Shown: positions 16,954-25,760, numbered from the stretch's first letter. The stretch: DNA of 64,000 nt from an uncultured Paludibaculum sp. (GCF_963665245.1 NZ_OY762267.1:620001-684000), one strand, 5' to 3'. Notes: generated by a model from the letters alone, not told the origin. A program made the numbers and translations.

Positions 16954-17418
16954 GTGCGAAATTCCTTCGGAAACGACAGCGAATACCTCGAGAGCAGAGT
17001 GCTCTCGGCTACTCCAGCAGGCCTTATCGAGATCCTGTACGAGAAGGCGCTGGAGCATCTGACCAAGGCCCAGGTCCAACTTCACAGCGGTGAAATCTTG
17101 GAGCGGGGTCTTTCTATCTCCAGAACGCAGGCGATCATCAATGAACTGGTCAACTGTCTCGACCGCAAGCAGGGGGGCGAGATCGCTCAGAATCTGCTGC
17201 GGCTGTACGACTACTCCAACGTCAGGCTGACGGAAGCCCATCGATTGGGTAGCGAGGCAATCCTGAAGGAGGTAGCAGGAATCCTTCAGAACATGCTGGA
17301 CGGCTGGCGAGAGGCGAACCGGCTCACCGAGAGCAGCCGTATTGGTGAACCGTTCACGGCTGATCATGTGATGGTGCAACCGGAAGCGTCTCCGGCCCTC
17401 CGCTCTTGGACTGCGTAA
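16954..17418 (+). CDS. fliS: Flagellin export chaperone FliS
   Basis: The product of about 154 residues contains the FliS signature YLESRVLSATPAGLIEILYE and helical bundle segments ALEHLTKAQVQLHSG and GGEIAQNLLRLYDYSNVRLT. FliS binds the C-terminus of flagellin and prevents premature polymerisation. The start is uncertain: GTG at 16954 gives a normal N-terminus but lacks a good ribosome-binding site, and the frame stays open to a TTG at 16858. The C-terminal 30 residues extend beyond the usual family end. The last 65 bases overlap the 3' end of flgJ on the other strand. Confidence 0.85.
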   Translation: MRNSFGNDSEYLESRVLSATPAGLIEILYEKALEHLTKAQVQLHSGEILERGLSISRTQAIINELVNCLDRKQGGEIAQNLLRLYDYSNVRLTEAHRLGSEAILKEVAGILQNMLDGWREANRLTESSRIGEPFTADHVMVQPEASPALRSWTA

Positions 17419-17731
17419 CAGGCGCGGGCTTGGCTTCCAGCCCGCGCATCACCATGGCCGTCAGTCCAAACCCGCCCCGGGTAGCAATTGCCTGGGCGAG
17501 ATGTTCCTGGGCCATCTCCATCATCGAACCGGAAGAGGAGTCTTCCTCCCCTAATCCAGCTTTCTGGGCAGAGGCAGACACTTCCTTTAAAATCTGACCA
17601 ATCAACAAGGACTCAAACTGTTGGGCTGCGTCACGGATCTTCTTCGGATCGTCCGCTTTTCGCGCGCCTTCCAGTGCCGTGGTCGACGCTGTATCAGCGG
17701 GCAATGCGAGATTGAGTGAGTCTATATTCAT
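17354..17731 (-). CDS. flgJ: Rod-binding protein, FlgJ N-terminal type
   Basis: The 125-residue product contains the rod-binding domain (KKIRDAAQQFESLLIGQILK followed by MMEMAQEHLAQAIATRGGFG) found at the N-terminus of FlgJ. The C-terminal peptidoglycan hydrolase domain of enteric FlgJ is absent, so another enzyme must open the wall for the rod. This single-domain form is common outside the gamma-proteobacteria. The ATG at 17731 comes one base after the flgI stop, with GAGG upstream inside flgI. Confidence 0.88.
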   Translation of the reverse strand: MNIDSLNLALPADTASTTALEGARKADDPKKIRDAAQQFESLLIGQILKEVSASAQKAGLGEEDSSSGSMMEMAQEHLAQAIATRGGFGLTAMVMRGLEAKPAPVTQSKSGGPETLPVAPSHDQP

Positions 17732-17732
17732 A

Positions 17733-18839
17733 TTAAATGACCTCAATCTCCGCTTCTAAAGCGCCAGCTGCCTGCAAACTCTGCAGGATCGAGATAATGT
17801 CACGCGCCGTCGACCCGATGGACGACAACGACTTCACCAACTCCTCCACCGTCGCGCCGTCCTTCAGTATCAGATTCCGGGCCTTCTCTTCCTTGACGCC
17901 CACGCCGATCTGAGGCACCACCTGCGTCGTCCCCTGCGATAGAGGAGCCGGCTGGCTCACTTCCATCGTGGTTTCGATCTGGATGGAAAGATTGCCATGC
18001 ATGATCGCCACCGGGCTCACCTTCACCTGCTTGCCCATGATGATCGTGCCCGTCCGCTCGTTGATGATCACCTTGGAGACCGCATCGGTTTCCACCTGAA
18101 GCGATTCCAACTGGGCGATGAAGCTGACGGGATTGGCCAGGTACTGCGCTGGAATCTTCACGCGAACCAGAGCGGAGTTCTCGGGTACGGCCACCGGTGC
18201 TCCCTCACTGGAGAACTTCTTGTTGATTGCTTCGGTGACACGATTCGCGCTGGAGAAGTCGCCGCGGTGCAGTTGCAGCTTGACCTCGGTCGTCGGTTCC
18301 ACCGACGGCGGAGTCTTCTCCACGGTGGCCCCATTCGGGACGCGGCCCACCGTCGGATGATTCGTAGTCTGTTTTGTGCCGCCGCCACCGGCCACGAAAC
18401 CGCCCGTGACCACGGGACCTTGACCTACCGCGTACGGCTGCCCATCAGCGCTGCGCAGATTAGTAAGGAGAAGCAATCCGCCTTGCAGGTTCGCCGCATC
18501 GCCAATGGCGGCCACCGTCAGATCCAGCTTCGTGCCCGGTTGGGCAAATGCCGGAAGCGTGGCCGTTACCATTACAGATGCAGTGTTGTTCACGCGGATG
18601 GAGGCGGGATTCACCTGCATGCCCATCTTTTGCAGCAGGTTGGTCAATGCTTGTGTGGAGAAGACTGTTTGCCGGCGGTCACCGGTCTGGTTCAACCCGA
18701 CGACAACCCCATAGCCGATCAACTGGTTGTCGCGAATGCCTTCGATGGATGCGAAGTCTTTAATCCGCGTGCCCGCCATCGTGGGGTGCGCAAACACCAC
18801 TAGCAGACAGACCCCGAGGCTCAGAAGCCCTCTACGCAT
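17733..18839 (-). CDS. flgI: Flagellar P-ring protein FlgI
   Basis: The 368-residue product starts with a signal peptide (MRRGLLSLGVCLLVVFAHPTMA), then shows the FlgI core motifs RIKDFASIEGIRDNQLIGYG, TGDRRQTVFSTQALTNLLQK and RVNNTASVMVTATLPAFAQP. FlgI forms the periplasmic P-ring bearing. GGAGGACGA lies directly before the ATG at 18839, so the extended frame to 18869 is rejected. It heads the flgI-flgJ pair; 145 bases separate it from flgH upstream. Confidence 0.96.
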   Translation of the reverse strand: MRRGLLSLGVCLLVVFAHPTMAGTRIKDFASIEGIRDNQLIGYGVVVGLNQTGDRRQTVFSTQALTNLLQKMGMQVNPASIRVNNTASVMVTATLPAFAQPGTKLDLTVAAIGDAANLQGGLLLLTNLRSADGQPYAVGQGPVVTGGFVAGGGGTKQTTNHPTVGRVPNGATVEKTPPSVEPTTEVKLQLHRGDFSSANRVTEAINKKFSSEGAPVAVPENSALVRVKIPAQYLANPVSFIAQLESLQVETDAVSKVIINERTGTIIMGKQVKVSPVAIMHGNLSIQIETTMEVSQPAPLSQGTTQVVPQIGVGVKEEKARNLILKDGATVEELVKSLSSIGSTARDIISILQSLQAAGALEAEIEVI

Positions 18840-18984
18840 TCGTCCTCCAAACGACTCCCTGTCGACCACTCATACCCCGCGTCCGTGACCCAGGACTACT
18901 CGGGGTACAAGTTCTATATCGTCTGGCGGGGCCGCGCCTGTATACCCCGATGATGGTTTTTCAAAAGTTTGAGCTATCCTTCGG

Positions 18985-19677
18985 TCAAAAAGGCAGGATG
19001 CCCAAAAGCAGTCTGTAGATGAAGTTGGGGCGGCGAATCACGTCGTTCACGACGCCCTTTCCATTAACTTTTATTTCTAATAATCCGAGGTGGTCCGACT
19101 GGATGATATTACCCGTGCTTATGTCAAACGGGCGGGCCACTCCGCGCAGCGTCACCACCTGCGTCTCCGAGTTGACCGTGATCGATTTCGACCCTTCGAT
19201 GATCATGTTGCCGTTCGGCAGCACCTCGCTCACACGCGCCGTCAACGTGGCCCGCAGCGAGTTCTCCCGGCTGGTGGTGCCATCGCCGTTCAGACTGTGA
19301 TCGGTCCCGGCCTGCGCCAGCCCGGCCAGCGCCGGCGTGCTGATTCCGGCCACCGACGTCACGCCTGCCTTCACCGACGAACTGCGAGAGGTCTTGGTCG
19401 TGCCCTTCGCCACCGCGCTGGCGTCTTCCTGTACGAGAACGGTCACAATGTCTCCGGCATGCGAGGCACGCAAGTCCGCCCCTGCGTCCAGCAGACGGGC
19501 CGTTGGCGTCCACAGGGAACCCGGCTGCGTCTCCATCGCCTTCTGAGAACGCTGGACCTCATCACGATACTTGTCAATCTCGGAGGGCACCTGCTGCGCC
19601 GCCTTCTTTTTGTCCTTGGCGGGCGCCCCGGCCGCGAACAGAACCATCGCCAAGCCCCACACAATCGCCGTCTTCAT
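18985..19677 (-). CDS. flgH: Flagellar L-ring protein FlgH lacking a lipobox
   Basis: The 230-residue product has the FlgH domain (SLWTPTARLLDAGADLRASH, GDIVTVLVQEDASAVAKGTT, GNMIIEGSKSITVNSETQVV and the C-terminal YRLLLGILPF). FlgH forms the outer-membrane L-ring and is normally a lipoprotein. Here the signal sequence MKTAIVWGLAMVLFAAGAPA has no cysteine at or after the expected cleavage point, so it is probably cut by signal peptidase I. The start overlaps the flgA stop by 4 bases. Confidence 0.93.
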   Translation of the reverse strand: MKTAIVWGLAMVLFAAGAPAKDKKKAAQQVPSEIDKYRDEVQRSQKAMETQPGSLWTPTARLLDAGADLRASHAGDIVTVLVQEDASAVAKGTTKTSRSSSVKAGVTSVAGISTPALAGLAQAGTDHSLNGDGTTSRENSLRATLTARVSEVLPNGNMIIEGSKSITVNSETQVVTLRGVARPFDISTGNIIQSDHLGLLEIKVNGKGVVNDVIRRPNFIYRLLLGILPF

Positions 19678-20591
19678 CGATTAGGTCCTTTCGTCGCCAC
19701 TGGCATCAGGCCAGGGATCACCACCGCTCGTCCAGCCGACACCAGCGTCGCGCGCATGACTTTTCCGCTTTCCGCATTCCGCAGCAGCACCCGTTCGCCG
19801 ATGCGGGCCGGAGCCTCCGCCACTGCCTGCGTCTTCAACAGCCCATGCCCGAACTTCGCTTCCAGCACCACCACGTCGCCCTTCTTCACGTCCATGTCGG
19901 CCACGACATCCGTATCGCTGAGGACGGTGCCCGCGCGGATGCCTCGTCGCGCTACGCGGCCGATAAAGTCCTCTGTTGTCAATGCTTTCTGGCGCGAGTA
20001 AGGAAAACGCCTGACCTGCTCCTGGTTGATCTGGTCGGCCTGAATGGGTTCGCCGGCTTTCAGCGTGGAGACAGCCGTGACCTTCGTGGAGAGCACCGAG
20101 AGAATCACCTTGCCCCAGATCTTGAATCGCCTGTTCGGCAGATACTGGACGTAGCCATACCAGATCACCGGATGGCTCTCCAGCAGCGGACTCGGCTCGC
20201 GTAGCGCACTTCTTTCGAAGGAAACCTTACCAACCGGCACGGGAAAGCGGCTGAACTCGACCAGCTTCATCTCAATGCCCGGCTCCAGGCCCGCCTGCAT
20301 CGCTTCCGTCAACTCGGCTTCCGTGAGTTGGCGCGTCGTCCATTCAAAGCAGCCGTCTTTCGCCTGCGGATCAACCGCCCCGTGCGCCTTCGCCCAACGC
20401 ACCAATTCTCCCGCGACCACCGTTCGCCGGACACCCGGCTGCGGCGCGCTGCCGAAGACCACCTCGTCCGCGATATCCACATCGGCCTGCAGGAGACCCC
20501 TGAGATGCCGCATCTGGATGCGGTCCGCATCGACGGCGACACAGGCGCCCGGAGACGCCGCCAGGGCGCTGAGTAACAGGGCAAGGATCAT
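19674..20591 (-). CDS. flgA: P-ring assembly chaperone FlgA
   Basis: The 305-residue product begins with a signal peptide (MILALLLSALAASPGACVA) and ends with a SAF-type domain (residues about 170-295: VTAVSTLKAGEPIQADQINQ, GIRAGTVLSDTDVVADMDVK, VRNAESGKVMRATLVSAG-like region). FlgA is the periplasmic chaperone for FlgI. The protein is longer than enteric FlgA (about 220 residues), with an extra N-terminal portion. The start overlaps the flgG stop by 4 bases and the end overlaps the flgH start by 4 bases, so flgG, flgA and flgH are translationally coupled. Confidence 0.88.
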   Translation of the reverse strand: MILALLLSALAASPGACVAVDADRIQMRHLRGLLQADVDIADEVVFGSAPQPGVRRTVVAGELVRWAKAHGAVDPQAKDGCFEWTTRQLTEAELTEAMQAGLEPGIEMKLVEFSRFPVPVGKVSFERSALREPSPLLESHPVIWYGYVQYLPNRRFKIWGKVILSVLSTKVTAVSTLKAGEPIQADQINQEQVRRFPYSRQKALTTEDFIGRVARRGIRAGTVLSDTDVVADMDVKKGDVVVLEAKFGHGLLKTQAVAEAPARIGERVLLRNAESGKVMRATLVSAGRAVVIPGLMPVATKGPNR

Positions 20592-21382
20592 CGGCCTGAG
20601 AGATTATTGACTTGCTGGTACATCTCGTCGGCGGCCTTCACCACCTTCGAATTGGCTTCGTACGCTCTCTGGCTCACAATCAGATTGATAAACTCCTCCA
20701 CCACGCTCACGTTCGACTGCTCAGTGTAGCCCTGCAACAACGACCCGATGCCTTCCTGACCACCCGGTTGGCCCACCTGCGGGTCACCCGACGAGTCCGT
20801 CGGCGTGTAGAGGTTCTTGCCAATCCCGTCCAGTCCCGCCGGATTCGCGAATAACGCCAACTGTAGTTGCCCGGCGATCTGCGCCGCCGTCTGGTTCGGC
20901 TGCTTGTAACTGACCGTGCCGTCCGCCGCGATGGTGATCGACTGCGCGTCCGACGGAATGGTGATCTGCGGCTCGATCGGATCGCCATCCGACGTCACCA
21001 GATTGCCGTCCCGATCCGTGTGGAACGAACCCGCGCGCGTATACGCCAATTCACCGTTGGCCTGCCGCACCTGGAAGAAACCGCGGCCTTGAATCACGAC
21101 GTCCATGGGGTTCTCGGTCGCCGAGAAGTTCCCCTGCGTGAACAGAATCTCATTGGACGACGCGCGCGTACCCAAGCCCAGTTGGAGACCGGTCGGGATG
21201 GAGGTCTGCTGCCCGGCCGAGGCGCCCGGCTGAATCATATTCTGATAGAGGAGGTCCTGAAACTGAGCGCGACGAGCCTTGTAGCCCGCCGTATTGGCGT
21301 TCGCCAGATTGTGCGCGATGTTGTCCACATTGAGCTGTTGCGCGGTCATGCCGCTCGCAGCGCTGAAAAGTGCTCGGATCAT
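20588..21382 (-). CDS. flgG: Distal rod protein FlgG
   Basis: The 264-residue product matches FlgG in length and motifs: N-terminal MIRALFSAASGMTAQQLNVD with NIAHNLANANTAGYKARRAQ, the MDVVIQGRGFFQV segment, and the C-terminal axial motif SNVSVVEEFINLIVSQRAYE. It builds the distal rod and is exported by the flagellar type III system. AGAGGAGAAGACGA precedes the ATG. It lies 12 bases downstream of flgF. Confidence 0.96.
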   Translation of the reverse strand: MIRALFSAASGMTAQQLNVDNIAHNLANANTAGYKARRAQFQDLLYQNMIQPGASAGQQTSIPTGLQLGLGTRASSNEILFTQGNFSATENPMDVVIQGRGFFQVRQANGELAYTRAGSFHTDRDGNLVTSDGDPIEPQITIPSDAQSITIAADGTVSYKQPNQTAAQIAGQLQLALFANPAGLDGIGKNLYTPTDSSGDPQVGQPGGQEGIGSLLQGYTEQSNVSVVEEFINLIVSQRAYEANSKVVKAADEMYQQVNNLSGR

Positions 21383-21394
21383 TCGTCTTCTCCT

Positions 21395-22135
21395 CTAGCT
21401 CCCCACACGGCCGACCTCTTCGATCGCCCGCTTGCCCATATCCGCGCCCATCGTGATGGCCCGCTGTAGAAACTCCGCCTGCCGCATCAGCGACACCAGC
21501 CGCACAGCCGACTCCGCCGGAGCCACGTTGGAAGCCTCAATCTTGCCCTGGTGCACATCCGCATCCGTTGCCGGCGTGGGTTTCCCGCTGGCTTCGTTGG
21601 CTTTGAAATAGGAATAGCCAGTCTTCTCCAACGCCTCGGGCTTAGGGAACTGGACGACGGTCAGTTGCCCCACAGGTTGGCCACCTTGCCGCACCTGACC
21701 GTCGTTGCTGATCTCAAATGCCTGCGCGCCGGCCAGAGTGATGGTCTTGCCCGACGCATCCACCATTGGATAGCCGTCCGAGTTGGTCAACGAGCCGTCT
21801 TTCGCGACTTTCATGTGACCATCCCGCGTGTACATCAATCCGGTGGGCGATTTCACGGTGAAGAAGCCCTCGCCCGAGATGGCGACATCCTGCGGATTGC
21901 CCGTCAGTTCCAACGTACCTTGCTGGAAGTTGGTCCAACGGCTCCGGATGTCCGGCAACGACGACGTCATGCCGCCCTGCATCGCCTCGGCGGCTTCGCC
22001 CGCATAGGTGCCATAGAGCTCGTTGTCCGCCTTGTAGCCGCTGGTGGCCGAGTTCGCCAGGTTGTTGGCCAGAACATCCAGCGCCTCCAACCGGCTGCGC
22101 AGACCACTGGCCGCTACGATTGACATCTTGTCCAT
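21395..22135 (-). CDS. flgF: Proximal rod protein FlgF
   Basis: The product of about 246 residues shows the rod/hook family pattern: LEALDVLANNLANSATSGYK near the N-terminus, VAISGEGFFTVKSPTGLMYT in the middle, and the C-terminal IEASNVAPAESAVRLVSLMR. The start is uncertain. The ATG at 22135 gives MDKMSIVAASGLRSR, which fits the usual FlgF beginning, but a GGAC before the ATG at 22126 looks like a better Shine-Dalgarno, and the frame is open to a GTG at 22171. It is the first gene of flgF-flgG-flgA-flgH. Confidence 0.9.
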   Translation of the reverse strand: MDKMSIVAASGLRSRLEALDVLANNLANSATSGYKADNELYGTYAGEAAEAMQGGMTSSLPDIRSRWTNFQQGTLELTGNPQDVAISGEGFFTVKSPTGLMYTRDGHMKVAKDGSLTNSDGYPMVDASGKTITLAGAQAFEISNDGQVRQGGQPVGQLTVVQFPKPEALEKTGYSYFKANEASGKPTPATDADVHQGKIEASNVAPAESAVRLVSLMRQAEFLQRAITMGADMGKRAIEEVGRVGS

Positions 22136-22327
22136 GACAGTGGAGAGCATTGCAAGGCGGATGCCAAACACGTTCGTCTAGTTTTTCCTCAAATGCAGCC
22201 CGATTCCTGCGACAATCCCCTCGAAACGGTAAGTACCTCTTAATCTGACTGTTAGATTCCTGCCGCCGCTGTCGGTTCTCTGACGGTTTCCCGCGCCGGA
22301 TCCGCCATTTTCCGGCCATTTCGAGGA

Positions 22328-22343
22328 TGGCGCGCAAAGTGCA
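22328..22343 (+). promoter_or_regulatory. Sigma-54-like promoter before fliK
   Basis: The sequence TGGCGCGCAAAGTGCA has the GG and GC doublets separated by exactly 10 bases, as in the -24/-12 consensus TGGCACG-N4-TTGCA, with one mismatch in each half. A sigma-54 activator gene is present at 15524, so such promoters are expected. The inferred transcription start would fall only a few bases before the fliK ATG at 22358, which argues either for a very short leader or against the site. Confidence 0.35.
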
Positions 22344-22357
22344 ATTCATCCACGGGA

Positions 22358-23908
22358 ATGAACTGCACGCGAGCCACCGGCCTCTTCGACACCTCAGCCG
22401 TACCCCCGGCCTCAGCCGCCGGTGCCGCCACGCCTCGCGCTTCGTCAAACAAGACCGGCCCGTCCTTCGGGGCCATCCTCGGCGCACAGGATGATACTGA
22501 TTCCGGGCCGGATAGACGCCAATCGGACGACACCGGCAACTCGTCGTTCGCTGTACCCGTGCAAACGCGCTCCGATCCATTCCCCCGGCACATCCTGAAG
22601 GCCGGCGAATACGAAACGCCGATCTCGCTCCATCCGCAAGAGGGGCAGCGCCTCGAATCGAGCCAGGTGTCTCCATCCGATGGACGGCAAATTGAGTCGC
22701 GCGCCACTAAGGCATTTCGCCAGGAGCAAACGGAGAGCACCCGAGAATCCGCGCAGGACGATGCCCCTGCACCGGACGCGACACCAGTATCCTCAGGGAA
22801 CTCGCCGTCCGATTCCGTGAAATCAGAGGAACCCGCGGTGTCCGATGCGGCCGCCCCCAGCGACCCGGCCGCCAAGAGCGTCCTCGCTTCATTATTAGTA
22901 GCCGTATCACCGGAGACCTTGGCGGCAGCGGACGGGTCCGCGACGCGGGAACTGGCCACCGGGAGCAACGGTGCGATCAACACGAGAGATCGGATTCACG
23001 GCGCCCAAGCGGCCGAGGGCAACCCGGTGTTCAAGCCGATGCAGACCGCCCTGGAAGGCGTGCTGACCCTGGCTACCGAGGCCGGCGCTCCCGTCGAGTC
23101 AGCCGGCTCGGCACAGACACCGGACGCAGCTATCAATCTGCTGAAATCCGCGGAGGCCTCGGCCGTCAACCATCGCGCTTCCGACTCAGCTTTGGCGAGC
23201 ACAAACCTGAAAGCAACCCAGGTGACCACGGCCGATGCGGCGATGCCCGCCCAGGCAGCGGAAACGGCCGCGCAGACGGCGTCGTCGGTCAGCAACGCGC
23301 TACCCAAACCCGCGGCCGCCCGCTCAACGAATGAGCACGAGGAGGAGCCCACGCCACAACGCACGCCCCAATCGAACGTCACGGTCTCTGAAGCGCCCCG
23401 CGTCCAGGCGAGCGACGCGCCGGTCCGGACCGAGGCCGTCCGCCCGACGCCCGGCGTCGAGATGACGCAGCGCATCGAAGCCATTCAGACGGCGCAGTCG
23501 GCGGCGCGCACTCCGGTCCAGTCGTTCAGCATCCCCATTGGCAGCGAATCGAACCCGCTGGCCACGCTGCGCCTCGTTCAGCAGGCTACCGGTGTGCGGC
23601 TGACGGTGCAGACCAGCGACGCCGCGCTCAGCCAATCGATGCAGGCCAATCTGCCTCAGCTCATCCGCGGCCTGGAGGAATCCGGCATCAAGTCCGAGTT
23701 CCAGGCGCGTCCCGAAATCACAGCGCAAGTATCGACAGCCCCGGCCAGAACCGCTTCGACGGACAACCGTCAGGCCAACAGCTTCAGCCAGGACGGCTCT
23801 CAACAGGATGGCCCGGCCCACGGTCAGGGTCGCGAAAAGCGGCAACCGTCGCACGAGTGGCGGCAATGGTTGCAACATGGCCGAAAACAAACGAAGGAGC
23901 GGAACTGA
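22358..23908 (+). CDS. fliK: Flagellar hook-length control protein FliK
   Basis: The 516-residue product has a long low-complexity, Ala/Ser/Thr/Pro-rich N-terminal region (residues about 1-380) and a C-terminal hook-length domain (NPLATLRLVQQATGVRLTVQ, then SQSMQANLPQLIRGLEESGI), followed by a basic tail. This is the FliK layout: a disordered molecular ruler plus a domain that signals FlhB to switch substrate class. It opens the plus-strand hook and export operon, three bases before flgD. The ribosome-binding site is poor, so the exact start is uncertain. Confidence 0.85.
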   Translation: MNCTRATGLFDTSAVPPASAAGAATPRASSNKTGPSFGAILGAQDDTDSGPDRRQSDDTGNSSFAVPVQTRSDPFPRHILKAGEYETPISLHPQEGQRLESSQVSPSDGRQIESRATKAFRQEQTESTRESAQDDAPAPDATPVSSGNSPSDSVKSEEPAVSDAAAPSDPAAKSVLASLLVAVSPETLAAADGSATRELATGSNGAINTRDRIHGAQAAEGNPVFKPMQTALEGVLTLATEAGAPVESAGSAQTPDAAINLLKSAEASAVNHRASDSALASTNLKATQVTTADAAMPAQAAETAAQTASSVSNALPKPAAARSTNEHEEEPTPQRTPQSNVTVSEAPRVQASDAPVRTEAVRPTPGVEMTQRIEAIQTAQSAARTPVQSFSIPIGSESNPLATLRLVQQATGVRLTVQTSDAALSQSMQANLPQLIRGLEESGIKSEFQARPEITAQVSTAPARTASTDNRQANSFSQDGSQQDGPAHGQGREKRQPSHEWRQWLQHGRKQTKERN

Positions 23909-23910
23909 TC

Positions 23911-24216
23911 ATGCAGGTTTCTAACACCTACGCATCTCAACTGGGCGCCGATAGCACGTCCACCACATCAAATTCGACGTCGGGCACCAGCGACCTGGCG
24001 AACAAAGACGTATTTCTGCAACTGCTGGTGGCGCAGATCAAGAACCAGAATCCGCTGGAGCCGCAGGACAGCTCGGCCTTCATGGGCCAGCTCGCGCAGT
24101 TCAGTCAGCTGGAGCAGTTGACCCAGATCAACGACCAGCTCACCCAGCTCAACGCCACTGCCTCGGCGTCGACCACCGACACCACCAACAGCGACTCGAC
24201 AACTTCGGGAAATTGA
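23911..24216 (+). CDS. flgD: Short hook-capping protein FlgD
   Basis: The 101-residue product contains the conserved FlgD N-terminal capping motif, NKDVFLQLLVAQIKNQNPLE and SSAFMGQLAQFSQLEQLTQI, flanked by Ser/Thr-rich ends. The C-terminal tudor/fibronectin-like domains of long FlgD proteins (about 230 residues) are missing, and the gene ends cleanly before flgE. FlgD caps the growing hook. Short forms exist in other bacteria, so this need not be a truncation. The ATG at 23911 has AAGGAG upstream. Confidence 0.93.
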   Translation: MQVSNTYASQLGADSTSTTSNSTSGTSDLANKDVFLQLLVAQIKNQNPLEPQDSSAFMGQLAQFSQLEQLTQINDQLTQLNATASASTTDTTNSDSTTSGN

Positions 24217-24225
24217 GGACCACAC

Positions 24226-25482
24226 ATGCTCAACATGTTCAACACCGCGCTTACCGCGCTCAATGCCAACAGCACGGCCATCGACGTCACCGGCCACAAC
24301 CTGGCGAACCTCAACACCAGCGGCTATAAGGCCGGCACCGTGTCGTTCGAGGAGCTGGTCACCCAGGACCTGAGCGTGGACTCCAGCGACATCAACGGCA
24401 ATGGAATCGGCGCCCCTGTCCTGTCGCGCCAGTTCACCAATGGCACGGTACAGGTGACCGGCGGGCTGCTCGACGCCGCCATCTCCGGCAACGGCTTCTT
24501 CACGGTGCAGGGCTCCGACGGCAACACCTACTACACCCGCGCCGGCAACTTCAAGCTCGACGACTCGGGCAATCTGGTGACGGCCACCGGCGAGAACGTC
24601 CAGGGCTGGATGGCGACCAACGGCGTAGCGTCACCCGGTGGCGTGCCCACAAACATCAGCATCCCCCCCGGGTCAGCCAACGCTCCGGTACCGTCCACGT
24701 TCTTCGGCATGAACATGAATCTGAATGCGCTGGGTACGGTGGATGGCACCAATGGAACTTTCACCGCGCCTGTCGAGGTGGTGGACTCGCTCGGCACGAA
24801 GCACACGTTGACGGCCACGTTCACCAAGACCGATACGAATGCCTGGAAGTACGACATTAGCATCGACGGTGGTGATGTGGACGGCGGCACCGCCGGCACC
24901 CCCAGTTCCCTGGCCACCGGCACCCTGACGTTCGACACGAACGGCAAGCTGACCGCGCCGGCCGCCGACGCCGGCTCAGTGGAAATTTCGCTGCCCGCAT
25001 TCGCCAACGGAGCGGGCGAGCAGACCGTCAACTGGCAGCTCTATGACTCCGCGGGCGCCAGCCAGGTGACGCAGTACGGCGAGGCATCGGCCGTGAACTC
25101 CAACTCCGGTGACGGCTCCACAGCCGCCCAATTGACCCAGGTTGTGATGGGCGATGGCGGCAAGGTGATGGCGAAATACTCCAACGGCACACAAAAGCTC
25201 GTTGCCGTCGTGGCGCTCGCCAGCATCCAGAACCCTGATTCCCTGGTGGCCGTCGGCAACAACAACTACTCCACGACACCGGCCTCCGGCCCGGTCAGCT
25301 ACGGCGAAGCCGGAACGGGCACACGCGGTGGCATCACGGCCAACGCTCTCGAAAGCTCCAACGTAGACATGGCCCGCGAACTCACCAACATCATCATCTA
25401 TCAACGCAGCTATCAGGCCAACGCCCGCGTCATCACCGCCGGCGACGAGATCAGCCAGGAAATCCTCAGCCTCAAGAGGTAG
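24226..25482 (+). CDS. flgE: Flagellar hook protein FlgE
   Basis: The 418-residue product begins MLNMFNTALTALNANSTAID with DVTGHNLANLNTSGYKAGTV, has the hook-family central motif AAISGNGFFTVQGSDGNTYY, and ends with NALESSNVDMARELTNIIIY and QRSYQANARVITAGDEISQE. The length fits FlgE (about 400 residues). It forms the universal joint and follows flgD by nine bases, with GAGGACC before the ATG. Confidence 0.97.
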   Translation: MLNMFNTALTALNANSTAIDVTGHNLANLNTSGYKAGTVSFEELVTQDLSVDSSDINGNGIGAPVLSRQFTNGTVQVTGGLLDAAISGNGFFTVQGSDGNTYYTRAGNFKLDDSGNLVTATGENVQGWMATNGVASPGGVPTNISIPPGSANAPVPSTFFGMNMNLNALGTVDGTNGTFTAPVEVVDSLGTKHTLTATFTKTDTNAWKYDISIDGGDVDGGTAGTPSSLATGTLTFDTNGKLTAPAADAGSVEISLPAFANGAGEQTVNWQLYDSAGASQVTQYGEASAVNSNSGDGSTAAQLTQVVMGDGGKVMAKYSNGTQKLVAVVALASIQNPDSLVAVGNNNYSTTPASGPVSYGEAGTGTRGGITANALESSNVDMARELTNIIIYQRSYQANARVITAGDEISQEILSLKR

Positions 25483-25485
25483 TTC

Positions 25486-25758
25486 ATGGCAGCCAGGGAT
25501 TCCGAGAAGCAACAGCCGGCTCCTCTCATGCATTCACTGACCATCGAAATGGAGGCCACCGCGCCTCACCGCGATATGTCGTTGCGCGAGATCGCAGCTC
25601 TTCGTCCCGGCTCCGTGCTCCGCCTTGCCGGCGGCCCTCGCAACTCAGTCGAACTGTACTCCGGAGGCCGCCGGCTGGCCTCCGCCGAACTCGCTCAAAG
25701 CGGCGGGAAGTTTGCCGTCCGTATCGTCAACAACTCCACTACCCGGGGCAAACGATAA
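25486..25758 (+). CDS. Small SpoA-domain protein (second FliN-like switch subunit)
   Basis: This 90-residue protein is almost entirely one SpoA domain: MSLREIAALRPGSVLRLAGG then SVELYSGGRRLASAELAQSG then KFAVRIV. The same pattern occurs in FliN (10908) and at the C-terminus of FliM (6128). It lies between flgE and fliO, where many genomes carry fliN or fliM/fliL. I infer an extra C-ring or export-sorting subunit. AGAGG precedes the ATG and only three bases separate it from flgE. Confidence 0.8.
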   Translation: MAARDSEKQQPAPLMHSLTIEMEATAPHRDMSLREIAALRPGSVLRLAGGPRNSVELYSGGRRLASAELAQSGGKFAVRIVNNSTTRGKR

Positions 25759-25760
25759 CC

